A DNA stretch of 64,000 nucleotides, taken from the NCBI GenBank assembly GCA_964484305.1, contig CAZAEI010000001.1, positions 62,001-126,000 of the forward strand, given 5' to 3'. The notes beneath the pieces are model-generated. The model saw nothing but the letters and a program-made list of their open reading frames with translations. It was not told the origin of the DNA and did no database searches. The position numbers were made by a program, and so were the translations under genes. The stretch comes from DAOVFN01 sp964484305. GTDB taxonomy: Archaea; Aenigmatarchaeota; Aenigmatarchaeia; QMZP01. Shown here in pieces: positions 40,412 to 50,042 of this stretch (positions within the stretch are counted from its first letter, which is position 1; each line of letters opens with the position of its first letter).

Positions 40412-41121
40412 CGGACAGGAAACTGCTTATTGGGTTTGTGTTGTTGGTGATTCTCATTGCCATGGCAGGCCAGGCCCAGGCCAGGCTGTCCCTAGGAAGC
40501 ACCCAGAGCAGCAAGCACGCAGCAATAGAGCAGGGCGGCGAGGGCTCCTTCAGAATATTCCTCTTCAACGCCCACCAGGAGGAGGACCTGGAGATATACC
40601 TGGGGGTTTATGATTACGGAGGCCTCTCTGTCAGCGTGGTGCCCGATAGCCTGGTGGTGCCCTATACAGAGCCGGGGCGGTGCACGGAAAGTGACCCTGA
40701 TTTTGTCTGCCTGGGCACGCCTCAGGGTGATATCAGAACCAGGACCGTGACAGTAAGGATATCGGTCCCCTTCAAGGCAGGGCTCGGGGAGCACGGGGTT
40801 GTGGTCTATGCAGCAACAGAGAGGCAGGAGGGAACACTTGCCAGCGCGCAAATCAGGAAGTTCTATTTCACCGTGGATGTGGAGGAGGGTGAGGGCGCCG
40901 GCCTGGGTGAGGAGGTCCAGGCCGAGGTGGGTGAGGAGGAACCCGGTCTGCCTGAGGAGCCAGGAGAGCCCGAAGAGCCTGTAATGGATACTGGTGAGGA
41001 GGAATACGGTCTGGATGATGCCATCACAGGCGCTGTAACAAACATCCCAGTGTTTGGGCCTTATGTGCTCCTGGCTGTGCTCCTTGTGTTCCTGGCGTTG
41101 AGGAGATTGAAAAGGATTTAA
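40408..41121 (+). CDS. Secreted, C-terminally anchored accessory protein
   Basis: 237 residues. Residues 1-26 are a signal peptide (LLIGFVLLVILIAMAGQAQA). Residues about 27-165 form a beta-sandwich-like domain with one Cys pair (GRCTESDPDFVC). Residues 166-200 are an acidic, Pro-rich spacer with repeated GEEEPGLPEEP-type steps, and about 212-232 are a membrane helix followed by a short basic tail (RRLKRI). It is thus a small surface protein held in the membrane with a few residues inside. The ATG overlaps the stop of the giant gene (ATGA), with a strong GGGGAGGGAG ribosome site at 40397-40406, so it is translated from the same long message. A role in holding or capping the giant protein, which has no C-terminal anchor of its own, is possible but only inferred from position. 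Confidence 0.8.
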   Translation: MTDRKLLIGFVLLVILIAMAGQAQARLSLGSTQSSKHAAIEQGGEGSFRIFLFNAHQEEDLEIYLGVYDYGGLSVSVVPDSLVVPYTEPGRCTESDPDFVCLGTPQGDIRTRTVTVRISVPFKAGLGEHGVVVYAATERQEGTLASAQIRKFYFTVDVEEGEGAGLGEEVQAEVGEEEPGLPEEPGEPEEPVMDTGEEEYGLDDAITGAVTNIPVFGPYVLLAVLLVFLALRRLKRI

Positions 41122-42497
41122 TGTTTGGAGGGGTAATAATTAGCATGCGTGCGGGTTTTGGTGAGGAAGCTTCGGTGAGAAGGAAGGTCCTGCTGGCCCT
41201 TCTGGCTGTTGCTGCGCTGATACTGGTTGTCAACCAGTTCACCGGATGGGTGACCAACCTTGTCAGCATAGCCATAAGCGTCGCAGCATCCACACAGGCA
41301 AACATCTACATAGTTAATTTTTCTGAGACAGTCATCCAGGACGAGCAGACAGAGTTTGTCCTCGCCCTGGACAACATAGGCAGCGATCCCCTGGAGGGTA
41401 CAATCTACATGGAGATAAGGGACTCCTCGAATGCAACAGTGGGCTCCTTCAACTCGAGTCCCTACTCCATCCAGCCGGGAAGCTACATAACCGATACCAT
41501 AAGCTGGTATGCCATACAGCCCCTGGGAAACTACACCCTGATGGCTTGGGACAACTACACAGACTCAACAGACATGGACAGCTCTAACTTCAGCATTGTG
41601 TGTGTGGTCGGGACATACCGGTGCTTTGGAAACGAGAGATGGCTCTGCCGCGGAACCTCCTGGGACCTGGTCGAGGTATGCACATACGGCTGCCAGAACG
41701 GGGTCTGCCTCTCTGCTCCGCCAAGCGTTCCGGGCCGGCCAGGGGCTCCTGCGGCCCCGTCCTGTAACATAAGCGTGGAGTACGAGGAGGTGTTCAGGGT
41801 TGTGCAGGGCATGAACTACACATACATATTCAGGGTCACCAACAACGGCGAGGCCTCCTTAAGGAACCTCTCATTCAGGGCATGGTCAGATGAGATAGCA
41901 GTCAGGGTGCCTGACATAAGGGTGACTTTGCTCAGTCCAGGGGAGTCTGTCAGCTTTGTTTTGGATATTGGCATACCTATGCTGCTGCTGGACGATTACA
42001 TCATATCATGGGAGGTGCGATCGCTTGAGCTTGTCAGGAGGGGTGAGATTGTTATGAGTGTGGTGTCAACCCTAGAGGAATACACTGCCCAGGAAAGATG
42101 CCTGGATGCCATAGAGGGATATTTTGCTATTCTCAATTCCCTGGACAGGGACATCCGGTCAGCTGAAATCAGGGGATACGACATGGACAGTGTAAGGGAG
42201 CTTTTCGGGGATGCAGTGGAGGAACTCGAGGTCATGAAAACCCTCAGGGACAATGAGTTCTATGAAGAGTGCAGCGACAGGATGGACATCCTGAGGAGGA
42301 AGATAGAGCAGACTGCAATGGCATATGCAATAGCCATAAGCAGGCCTGTGAGCATCATAGCCTATCCCTGGATAGAGCACCTCATTCTCATCTTCACTGC
42401 AATCGCCCTGGCGGTTATCATAGTCATTATAGTGGGCTGGAGAAAGATAACAGAATGGTACAGGAGAAACAGGCTTGTTCTGCCAAGGAGATGGTAG
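41121..42497 (+). CDS. Membrane-anchored surface protein with CARDB-like domains and helical stalk
   Basis: 458 residues from the ATG at 41121, which overlaps the previous stop by one base (TAATG). An ATG at 41145, 12 bases after GGAGGGG, is an equally good start. Residues about 22-57 are hydrophobic (signal anchor). Then come a CARDB-like beta domain (about 60-155), a six-Cys segment (CVVGTYRCFGNERWLC to CQNGVC, about 162-198) that I know from other archaeal surface proteins, a Pro-rich linker, a second beta domain (about 215-315), a helical region (about 325-410) and a C-terminal membrane helix (418-439) followed by a very basic tail. It closes the operon of the giant protein and faces the coiled-coil genes tail-to-tail, three bases apart. 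Probably a structural partner of the giant protein at the membrane. Confidence 0.8.
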   Translation: MFGGVIISMRAGFGEEASVRRKVLLALLAVAALILVVNQFTGWVTNLVSIAISVAASTQANIYIVNFSETVIQDEQTEFVLALDNIGSDPLEGTIYMEIRDSSNATVGSFNSSPYSIQPGSYITDTISWYAIQPLGNYTLMAWDNYTDSTDMDSSNFSIVCVVGTYRCFGNERWLCRGTSWDLVEVCTYGCQNGVCLSAPPSVPGRPGAPAAPSCNISVEYEEVFRVVQGMNYTYIFRVTNNGEASLRNLSFRAWSDEIAVRVPDIRVTLLSPGESVSFVLDIGIPMLLLDDYIISWEVRSLELVRRGEIVMSVVSTLEEYTAQERCLDAIEGYFAILNSLDRDIRSAEIRGYDMDSVRELFGDAVEELEVMKTLRDNEFYEECSDRMDILRRKIEQTAMAYAIAISRPVSIIAYPWIEHLILIFTAIALAVIIVIIVGWRKITEWYRRNRLVLPRRW

Positions 42498-42500
42498 AGA

Positions 42501-45500
42501 TCATATGTTATCTTGCTTTACCTTCTTAATGTCATCCAGTTTGTAATCTATGTCCTTTTTGAGAATCCCCATCCTGCTCTCATAGGTGTTGACAAGGTTG
42601 TTTATGTACTCTGTTATGCCTTCCTTGAACTTCTTCATCTCACCCCTGTTGGACTGAAGCTGGGTATCCAGGCTCTCTATGGTCCTGTTGAGAGTCTCAA
42701 TCTGCCTTGTCTCCTTCGAAGGCACCACACTCAACATGTCCCTTTGGATATCCTTGATGGATTTGAAGTTGTTCTCAAGGCTGTCTGCCTTGTTCTTGAA
42801 GGCATTCATCTCAGAGTCGAACATCCCCTCATTAACCTTCATCCTTGACTCGAACTCCTCCCTGAGCTCAGCAAGGCTCCTCCTGAAATCGAGCTTGACG
42901 TCCTTCTTGTCTTCAAGCCTCGTCTGGAGCTCGGATATCATGTTGTTGAGCTTCATGATGATGCCCTCGGCGTCCTCAATCCTCTTCTTCAGGCGCTCCT
43001 GGTTCTTCATGAGCTTTGACCTGACAGAGGCGTCATGCTTGTCTATCCTCTCCTTGATGTTCATCTCTATCTCAGTGAAGCCCTCCCGCTGGCTTGAGAC
43101 AGCCTCCAGGTTCTGCTGGGTCTTTATGTGGAGCTCCTGAAACTTCCTGAGCAGGTTCTCGAATTCATGCTTCCTCTTGATCTCCCCGAGCTCTGCATCC
43201 TTCATTATCCTTGCGGCCTCTTCGCCTATCTCGGTGCCCACACCGACCCGCTGCCTGTTCATGGCCTCCCTCAGCCTTACCTGCTGGGCATCCATGGCTG
43301 ACTTGAACTTCTGCTCGAGGGTGTTCACGCGGCCCTTCTCCTCGATAAGCCTGTCGTTCATGGACCTGAGCTCGCCCGTAAGGGAATCGAGCCGCTTCTC
43401 CACCCTCTCCCTGGATTTTGCAAGGCCCCCGAGGCTCTCGCCCACCCTGGACATGGTCTCTGCGTCAGGGTGCTCCCCGAGCGCCCTTAGACTGACAAGC
43501 TCCTCCCTTATGGCAGATATCTCCTTCATGCTATCCGAGAGCTGAGAGGCATGGGATGCGACATCCCCTGAAAGCCTCTTCTCTATCTCATTTATCCTGG
43601 ATTCCAGCCACCCCCTGACATGCTTCTGGCTGGCCTTGAGGAGCCTGTCATCAGAGAGGGCCTTCTGCACTGCCGAGTTGAGCTGGGTCTCGTGAACCGA
43701 GGTCTTCTTGTCAATATCTGAATAGAGGCTTTCTATGCTGTCTACCCTCTTTGAGACAGCCTTTACGGTCTCCACGAACTCGGATTCTGAAACAGCATCC
43801 TCTGAGGAGGCCTTTGCCATAGAATCGAGCTCAGAGAGCCTGGACTTGAGGTGCTCGATTTCAGAGGCTGTCTTTTCTATGCTGCCTATCTGCTTTCCAG
43901 AGAGGCTCTTGCCGAGTTCCCCTAGCCTCTTCTCGTATGAGCCCATGGTGTCGTTGACGTGCTGGATTATGTGTTCCCTGAACTCCTTGACCTCCTCCCT
44001 GCTGGAATCGAGCTTGGCGTCCGTGGCCTCTACTGCCTTGGAAATCACATCAAGCCTGGTCTCCCTGGATATGTCTGTGGTGGAGAGGCACTTCTCAAGA
44101 GCTGTTATCCTCTCCTTGAGCTTCTCGAGGGAGGCCGCGCTGCCTGCTGAGTGGTCAGAGATAAGCCGGACTTCGGCAACACTCCCCTTGAGCTGGGATA
44201 TCAGCCCGGAGTTCTGGGCAAGGGACCTTGAGAGCTCTCCCAGGCTTCCAGAGAGCTTCTTATCAAGCGTGGCTATCCTGGCATTGATTAGCCTGTTGGT
44301 GGCGTCCTGGGTCTTCTTGAGCAGCCTGTCCTCGCCTAGGGCCTCCTGGATGGTGTTGTCAAGGCCGGCCTCCTGGGAGCGGAGCCTCTTGTCCAGGCCT
44401 GCCAGGCCTGCCCGGAGCTGTTCAAGCGCGGAGTTTATCCCGCTCACCCTCTGGGAGAAATCCCTGCTGTAGACAGCAGAGCCAGAGAGCTTCTCCAGGG
44501 AGTCGAGCTTCTCCCTGAGCATGCCTATCTCCGGGGGCATGGCCTGGAGCGAGGTGAGTGTCCCAGAGAGCTGGTCGAGCCTCTCCTCATGAGTCCTGGC
44601 CTGGGTTGTCATGTCACTCTCGAGCTGGGAGACCCTCTTGAGCTCGTCCTTGAACTCCCTGAGCTGGGAGCCCCTGGTCTCATTGAGACTCCCTGAGACA
44701 GACTTCTTGAAGGAATCGAGGTCCTTCCTGAGCTCTTCAGTGGAGGACTTGGCCATCACGCCCAGGTCCTCGAGCCTGGTCTCGATGAGTTCCATGGATT
44801 TGGAGAAATCCGCCTGGGAGAGCTTGCCTGACTCAACCCNNNNNNNNNNNNNNNNNNNNNNNNNNNNNNNNNNNNNNNNNNNNNNNNNNNNNNNNNNNNN
44901 NNNNNNNNNNNNNNNNNNNNNNNNNNNNNNNNNNNNNNNTGATGGAAGAACCGAGCTCGGCCCTGAGGTTGGCCATGTCGAGCTTGCCTGACTCAGAGAA
45001 CTCCCTGAGGAGCACGTTCATGTTCTTGAGCTCCTGCTGGTATGCAGAGAAGTCCCTGGCAAGCCTGCCGAGCCCCTTTCCATGCTCCTCAAGCTTCCTG
45101 GGGACCTCCCTTGTCATGAGGTCGAGCTTCTGGGACCTCTCCCTGAGGCGGTCAACCAGGGCAGAGCCCTCCTCCATCTGGGTGGTCAGGGCATCGAGCC
45201 CCGAAGACACCCTCTTTTCAAGGTCATGGTGTTTTGCATCAAACCACTTCCTGATATTCTCCTGGGTGCCCTCCAGGAGCTTCTCCTCGTTCAGGACATT
45301 GAGGATGGCCTTCTCTAGGCTGCCCCTGTCAGTGGAGCGTCTCTTTTCAAGTGAGAGGAGCCTGCCCTCCAGCTCTTCCATGCCACTGGACATCGACTTG
45401 GTGGTGCGCTCGAAATCCGAGGCGCTCACGGCACTATCTGCCAGGGACTTGTTCATGTGGAGGTTCTCGTCCACCCTCTCCCTGAGCAAATCAACCTGCT

Positions 45501-46452
45501 CTGCAGTGGGCCACAGAGCAGAGAGCTCCTGACTGAGCTTGTCAAGCCGCTTCTCATGAGCATTGAGCCCCCCCTCCATTGAGGCAATCCTCCCAAGCTC
45601 CTGCTTGAACTCCCTGAGCTGTGTTTTGGCATCCTCAGAGCGCCTGGCATCAAGCCCCTTCCTGAGCTCTGCCGTGCTCTTATCCAGCATCTTGGAGAGC
45701 TCTGATGTAATCATGGCATGTTCTGCCTTCTGCCTGCTGGAAAGCTCGCTCACCCTGTTTTCAAGCTCCCCTCCCAGACCCTCCAAGGAGCCTGTCCTCT
45801 CCTTGAGGATCTTCAGCTCAGCCAGGGACGACCTGACAGAGGAGAGCTCCTCCATGGCGCTGTCAAGCCTGGCCCCCTGGCTCTTCCTGTAGGCGTTGAG
45901 CTCCTTCTCCAGGGTGGTTATCCTCTCTATCTCCTGCTTGAACTCCTCCAGGGCTGCCCTGGCGTCCTCGTGTCTGTTTACCTCCATCTCCTTCCTGACG
46001 TATGCTATGCCAGCCTGGAGGCCCTTGTCCGTCTGGAGCTTGGCCTTCTGAAGGAATGCCTTCTGCTGCGAGAGCTCGGACTTCACCCTCTCGACATCAG
46101 ATAGGCTCTTTTCAACAAGAGCCAGCTCCTTCTCGAGCCTGGCCAGGGATTTCTCGTGGCTCTTCTCCTGGGCCTCCAGGCGCTGCTCAAGGCCCGAGAG
46201 CCCCTTAAGCCCGTTGGAGAGCCCTGCTGTCTCCATCTTAAGCTGGCTGACCTGGGAATTGACAGAAGCTGTAAGCTTGCTGAAGGACTCCCTGTAGGAC
46301 TCGCTGGTCTGCCTGAGCCTCTCAGAAAGCTCATCAGAGCGCCTGAGTAGTTCGGCCTTCTCCTTCTCAAGGGCATCTATCACAGCACCCTTGGTCCGGG
46401 AATCCCTCTTGATGCGCTCTATGCCTGACTCAAGTTCCCTGAGCTCGTTCAT
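42501..46452 (-). CDS. Long cytoplasmic coiled-coil protein with repeat modules (contains assembly gap)
   Basis: Two frames, 46452-44941 (504 residues visible) and 44839-42501 (778 residues including codons before the ATG at 44795), are parts of one gene broken by 100 N. The frames join only if the true gap is a multiple of three. There is no signal peptide or membrane segment; heptads with Leu, Glu, Lys and Arg run throughout, as in SMC- or myosin-like rods. Repeating modules: A, around REFKxELxR (residues 168 and 279 of the first part, 46 of the second); B, around AVSxSxF to EdrLLkxtQxxxRxWLxxRI (340-420; 106-185 and 333-412); C, around SSREEVKEFREHI (247-300 and 700-755). The ATG overlaps the stop of the upstream coiled-coil gene (ATGA, 46449-46452). 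Likely a scaffold or filament; no enzymatic motif. Confidence 0.8.
44840..44939. other. Assembly gap of 100 N inside the coiled-coil gene
   Basis: Exactly 100 N, the usual placeholder for a gap of unknown size. Both sides carry the same 16 bases, GAGCTTGCCTGACTCA (44820-44835 and 44980-44995), which encode ESGKL in the same frame. The missing piece is therefore probably one or more repeat modules, not 100 bases of unique sequence. Confidence 0.97.
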
Positions 46453-48968
46453 GTCTTCAGCTCCCTGATGAGTCCGCTCATCCTGGCCCTCTGGGCTGCC
46501 AGCTCCCCTTCAAGGGCCTTCCTGTCAGAGACAACCTGCCCCAGGGCTCTCTGGAGCTGCTCGTTGTCTCCTGCAACCCTCTTCTCCAGTTTGTCATGGG
46601 ACACCCCTGCATCACCGAGGGCCTTCTCGACCAGATTGAGGCGGTTTGCTAGGCTGCTGGCCTGGCCCGTCCCCCTGTCCTCCACTACATCGAGGCGCTT
46701 ATCAGTGGCCATGCCTATGTCCTCGAGCTCGTCCACCCTCTCCGACAGGGCCTTCAAATCAGCAATGGGACCGGAAAGGCCCGCAAGGATCTGGGAGAGC
46801 TCGTCTGTCCTCTTCTCCTGGCCCGCCCTGAATGCCGAGAACTCCTGTCCCAGGGACTCGAGCCTCTTGAGCTCGTCCTTGAACTCCCTTATCTGGACCT
46901 TGGAATCCTCGGAGCGCCCGGCCTCTATCTCCCTGTGGAGGACCTTCATGCTGGAGTCAATATGCTTGAGGAGCCCGGCCTTTATCACAGAATCCGCTGT
47001 CTTGTGGTATTCAGAGGCCTCGGCAAGGCTCTCTGAGAGCCCCTTGTGGGAGGATTCGAGCCCTGCCAGGCGTTCCTCCAGGAGCTTGAGCTCGGGCCAG
47101 GCGCCATGGAGCCCTGCCTGGAGATCAGAGACCTGCTTCTGGAGCCTTGAAATTGAGGTGTCCTGGTTCCTTCTCAGGGCCTTGAGCTCCTCCTCGGTGC
47201 TCGATATGCGCTTGAACTCTGCCTTGAACTCAGCCAGGCCTGTCCTGGTCTGCTCCTGGCTCTTCCTCTCCATGTTCTTCCTGATGGAGGCTATCTCCCC
47301 CTCAAGGTGCTTGGAGAGGTCCTCCTTGGCAGATGTGAGGTAATCCCTCTGCCTGTTCAGGCTGTCTGCAAGCCTTGATTCCTGGCCGGTCAGCCTCTGC
47401 TCAAGGCCCGCAAGGCCGGCCTTCTGGGTGGACAGCCCCTCAGAGAGTCCCTTGAACTCGGCTGCCAGGCCCTCTGCCCGGCCGGCAAAGTAGTCTTTGG
47501 TGTCTAATAGTTTATTTATCATATTCCCCTGGGTTTCCAGGCGCTTGGGGACCTCCTTCATGGCAGCGTGGAATAACCTGAGGTCCTCGGCCAGGGCGGC
47601 TGTGTTCGCGGCATTGGTCACGTCATCCCTCTTCAGGGATTTTATGTCCGAGATGACGCCGCGCTCAAGCCCCATGACCCTTGTGTCCAGCCACTTCCTG
47701 AGGTTTTCAGGGGCCTCCATGGTGGCTATCTTCTTCTCAAGCTCGCTGTCCATGTGGGACATCCTCTTGAGCCTCTCCTCGGTCAGCATCTGGTTCTTTT
47801 CCAGGTCCGAGAATCTGGACTCTGAGAGGTTAAGGAAGGCATTCTTGACCTCGTTCCTGATGCTGTCGGCCTGGCTCTTTCTGAGCTCCTTGAACTCCTG
47901 GCCGAACTTGTCAGCAATGTGCTCTATCTTTCTCCTCACGCTCTGCTTGAGGATGTCGAGCCTCTCATTGGCCCGGGACTCCTCCTCATCGAGGTCCTTG
48001 TAGAGGTTCTCCTTGTCTGCCCTGAGCTCCTGGATATCGTCCCTGAGCTTCTCGAGGTTCAGGACCTCCTCCTTGATGTGGCTTAGCTTGCTGTTGAAGT
48101 CGTTTATGTTCTCCTGCATGTCGCGAATCTCGTTCATGGCAGGGTCGAGCTTGGTGCGCAGCTTCTTGGTGACAAGGTCAGGGATGACCTCGTCCATGAT
48201 TTCATCGCTTGAGAATATTAGCTTCCTCAGCTTCTGGACATTCTCGGGCCCGAGCTTCTGCCTGATGTCACTGAACTTGTCCTCGAGGTCTGGAATCCTC
48301 TCCAGGACCTTGGACCTGTCCTCCAGGATCGATATGCGGTACTCCATCTTCTTGCTAAGGGTGTCCATGGACTTTGCCAGGCCCGCAAGGGTCCTCTTTA
48401 CCTCATAGAGCTCGGTCTGGAAGTCCACCTCCTCACCAAAGGAGGCGAGCTCCCTGGAGATGCTGGTACCCCCGCCGGCCGCGGGCCTTGCCTGGGGGGG
48501 CGGCTGGAGCGCCTGGCTGCCGAGCTTCTCGGCAATCTGGTTGAGCTTGTTCTCGAGGCTGGATATCTTCTCCAGGCCCTTCATGTTCTCCTTGATGTCC
48601 GAGAGCCTGGAGTCCACCTTCTTCTTGACCATGTCAGATATCTCCTTCTTCATCTGCTCCGGGCTGGCCTTTTCTGCGGACGCCGCAGCCGGGGTAGCTG
48701 CCTGGGCAGTCGCGCCGCCGCCTGCCTTGGTGTCGGCCGTGCCCCCCATCCTCTCTGCCATCTCCCCCAGCTTTGTCCCCAGGGTGACGCCGGGTTCCGT
48801 GGCCCCTGCACTGGCCGGGGGCGATTCGCCAGAATCCGGGGCTGGCTTTGCCGGCACCTCTGTCTTGGTTCCTGTGCCGGTGTCCGGGGCTGCCGTGGAG
48901 GTTGGAGTAGCCAGGCCCTTCCCTTCGATATCCTTCTTTATCTTGTTCAGTTCACTATCCCTTGACAT
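46449..48968 (-). CDS. Coiled-coil protein with low-complexity N-terminus, first gene of the pair
   Basis: 839 residues. Residues 1-20 may form a short helix; 20-105 are rich in Ala, Pro, Thr and Gly (disordered linker); 105-150 are helical; 150-168 are again Pro/Gly-rich; from about 175 to the end the sequence is near-continuous coiled coil. Module A, the same as in the downstream gene, occurs twice (LAEFKAEFKRISS at 578-590 and IREFKDELKRLES at 693-705), about 115 residues apart. ENLRKWLDTRVMGLERGV (421-438) looks like a degenerate module B. No signal peptide or membrane helix, so it is cytoplasmic. The ATG at 48968 has GAGGT nine bases upstream on the minus strand. The shared modules suggest that both proteins come from one ancestor and may assemble together as a rod or sheet. 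Confidence 0.8.
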   Translation of the reverse strand: MSRDSELNKIKKDIEGKGLATPTSTAAPDTGTGTKTEVPAKPAPDSGESPPASAGATEPGVTLGTKLGEMAERMGGTADTKAGGGATAQAATPAAASAEKASPEQMKKEISDMVKKKVDSRLSDIKENMKGLEKISSLENKLNQIAEKLGSQALQPPPQARPAAGGGTSISRELASFGEEVDFQTELYEVKRTLAGLAKSMDTLSKKMEYRISILEDRSKVLERIPDLEDKFSDIRQKLGPENVQKLRKLIFSSDEIMDEVIPDLVTKKLRTKLDPAMNEIRDMQENINDFNSKLSHIKEEVLNLEKLRDDIQELRADKENLYKDLDEEESRANERLDILKQSVRRKIEHIADKFGQEFKELRKSQADSIRNEVKNAFLNLSESRFSDLEKNQMLTEERLKRMSHMDSELEKKIATMEAPENLRKWLDTRVMGLERGVISDIKSLKRDDVTNAANTAALAEDLRLFHAAMKEVPKRLETQGNMINKLLDTKDYFAGRAEGLAAEFKGLSEGLSTQKAGLAGLEQRLTGQESRLADSLNRQRDYLTSAKEDLSKHLEGEIASIRKNMERKSQEQTRTGLAEFKAEFKRISSTEEELKALRRNQDTSISRLQKQVSDLQAGLHGAWPELKLLEERLAGLESSHKGLSESLAEASEYHKTADSVIKAGLLKHIDSSMKVLHREIEAGRSEDSKVQIREFKDELKRLESLGQEFSAFRAGQEKRTDELSQILAGLSGPIADLKALSERVDELEDIGMATDKRLDVVEDRGTGQASSLANRLNLVEKALGDAGVSHDKLEKRVAGDNEQLQRALGQVVSDRKALEGELAAQRARMSGLIRELKT

Positions 48969-49273
48969 GGCAGGACCTCGCGCTCTTGAGAACGCCTTGG
49001 GGGAATCCCGGGACTGGGGAAAAAATCAGCTCAAACGGTTTTGAAAAATCTGGAGAAATGTTGTTTTCTGAATCCATATATAATAGTTAATTCCTGTTAT
49101 ATAAATTAGCTATTTATTGAAAAGCATATGCTTCTAATAGTATGGGTGTCTTAATTTCTTTTGTTTTTTTTGCGAAAACAAAGTAACCGTGTATGATTGT
49201 TTAAGCTCTCGTAAAGCTGGAAATGGTGAAAATGGAAATTTTTTATAGTAGACATCTATAGAATCTAATAGCT
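48969..49273. promoter_or_regulatory. Divergent AT-rich intergenic region (305 bases)
   Basis: Serves the coiled-coil pair on the minus strand and the 218-residue gene on the plus strand. For the plus gene, TTTTATA at 49241-49247 lies about 30 bases before the ATG, which implies a leaderless or nearly leaderless message. For the minus gene, TTTATATA (revcomp of 49094-49101) would give a leader of about 100 bases. A T-rich/A-rich dyad at 49060-49185 includes TTTTGTTTT (49059+100) paired with AAAACAAAG (49075+100), a possible hairpin of 8-9 A-T-rich pairs; its meaning is unclear. Confidence 0.5.
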
Positions 49274-49930
49274 ATGATAAAGAAGGAAAGGCTGACAGAC
49301 TACAAGAACTTCTGGCTCATATGGATAAACTGCGCAGGAAAACAGGAGAGTGGGGACTCCCTCTTCCAGATACAGACAGGCTGGAACATAAAGACAAACT
49401 ACCTCTACCACAACGAGGCCGGCCTGGGAAAGCCCTTGTATGTCCGTATGATTAGGGACAGTTACCTTGTCAAGCAGGGACCCAAGCTGAAACCCCTGTT
49501 TGCCTGGATACCCGGATATGTCAAGGGCCTGGCTGGCCTGACCACTGGCGATGCCTGGTATCCCAGCACCCTTATCACAGAGCGGTGGCCCCTTGTCCAG
49601 AAATTCATAGAGGAGCAGGCCCCGGCCCTCTTTGGGGACAGGGCCATAAGGACGCTCTACAAGAACGACAGGGATCTGCTGGGCCAGACAGGCCGCTATA
49701 TCTTCAACGACATATTCCTCTATGTCCTGTTCTCCAATCTCATACTGTTCACCAAGAAGTACAAGGCTGACATAGTCATGAGGATAATCTCCACATCAAT
49801 ATCCATATTCTCTGAGAGGGACCTCCTGAACTACATGAGGCACCTCCATGAGAGGCTCTTCAAGGAGGTTCCTGCCATAATAACGAGCGAGGCCGAGCTC
49901 AACAGACTCATGTATCCCTTCAAGTGGTAA
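49274..49930 (+). CDS. Protein of unknown function, 218 residues
   Basis: I do not recognise a family. The protein is rich in aromatic residues (WLIWINCAG, GWNIKTNYLYHNEAGLG, PLFAWIPGYV), has no signal peptide, and a hydrophobic stretch at about 148-160 (YIFNDIFLYVLFSNLILF) is more likely a buried helix than a membrane span, since it carries Asn and Asp. The last third looks alpha-helical. A TATA element at 49241 gives it its own promoter. It lies 112 bases upstream of a MinD-type ATPase on the same strand, which again has its own TATA-like element. A functional link with the ATPase or with the coiled-coil genes across the promoter region is possible but not shown. Confidence 0.7.
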   Translation: MIKKERLTDYKNFWLIWINCAGKQESGDSLFQIQTGWNIKTNYLYHNEAGLGKPLYVRMIRDSYLVKQGPKLKPLFAWIPGYVKGLAGLTTGDAWYPSTLITERWPLVQKFIEEQAPALFGDRAIRTLYKNDRDLLGQTGRYIFNDIFLYVLFSNLILFTKKYKADIVMRIISTSISIFSERDLLNYMRHLHERLFKEVPAIITSEAELNRLMYPFKW

Positions 49931-50042
49931 GCCCACTGTAAAAACAGCAAGTGGCAAAAGGGGGTTGTGCCTTTGTACTGGGAGACGTGAATTATATAAA
50001 GAATAAGAGGGAATATATCATAACGATTCTGTAATCTGTCTG

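Noticed and set aside
43735..48408. Several long open frames opposite the coiled-coil genes
   Set aside because: They are Ser/Leu-rich, as expected from the complement of Glu/Lys/Leu coiled-coil codons, and lack start signals.
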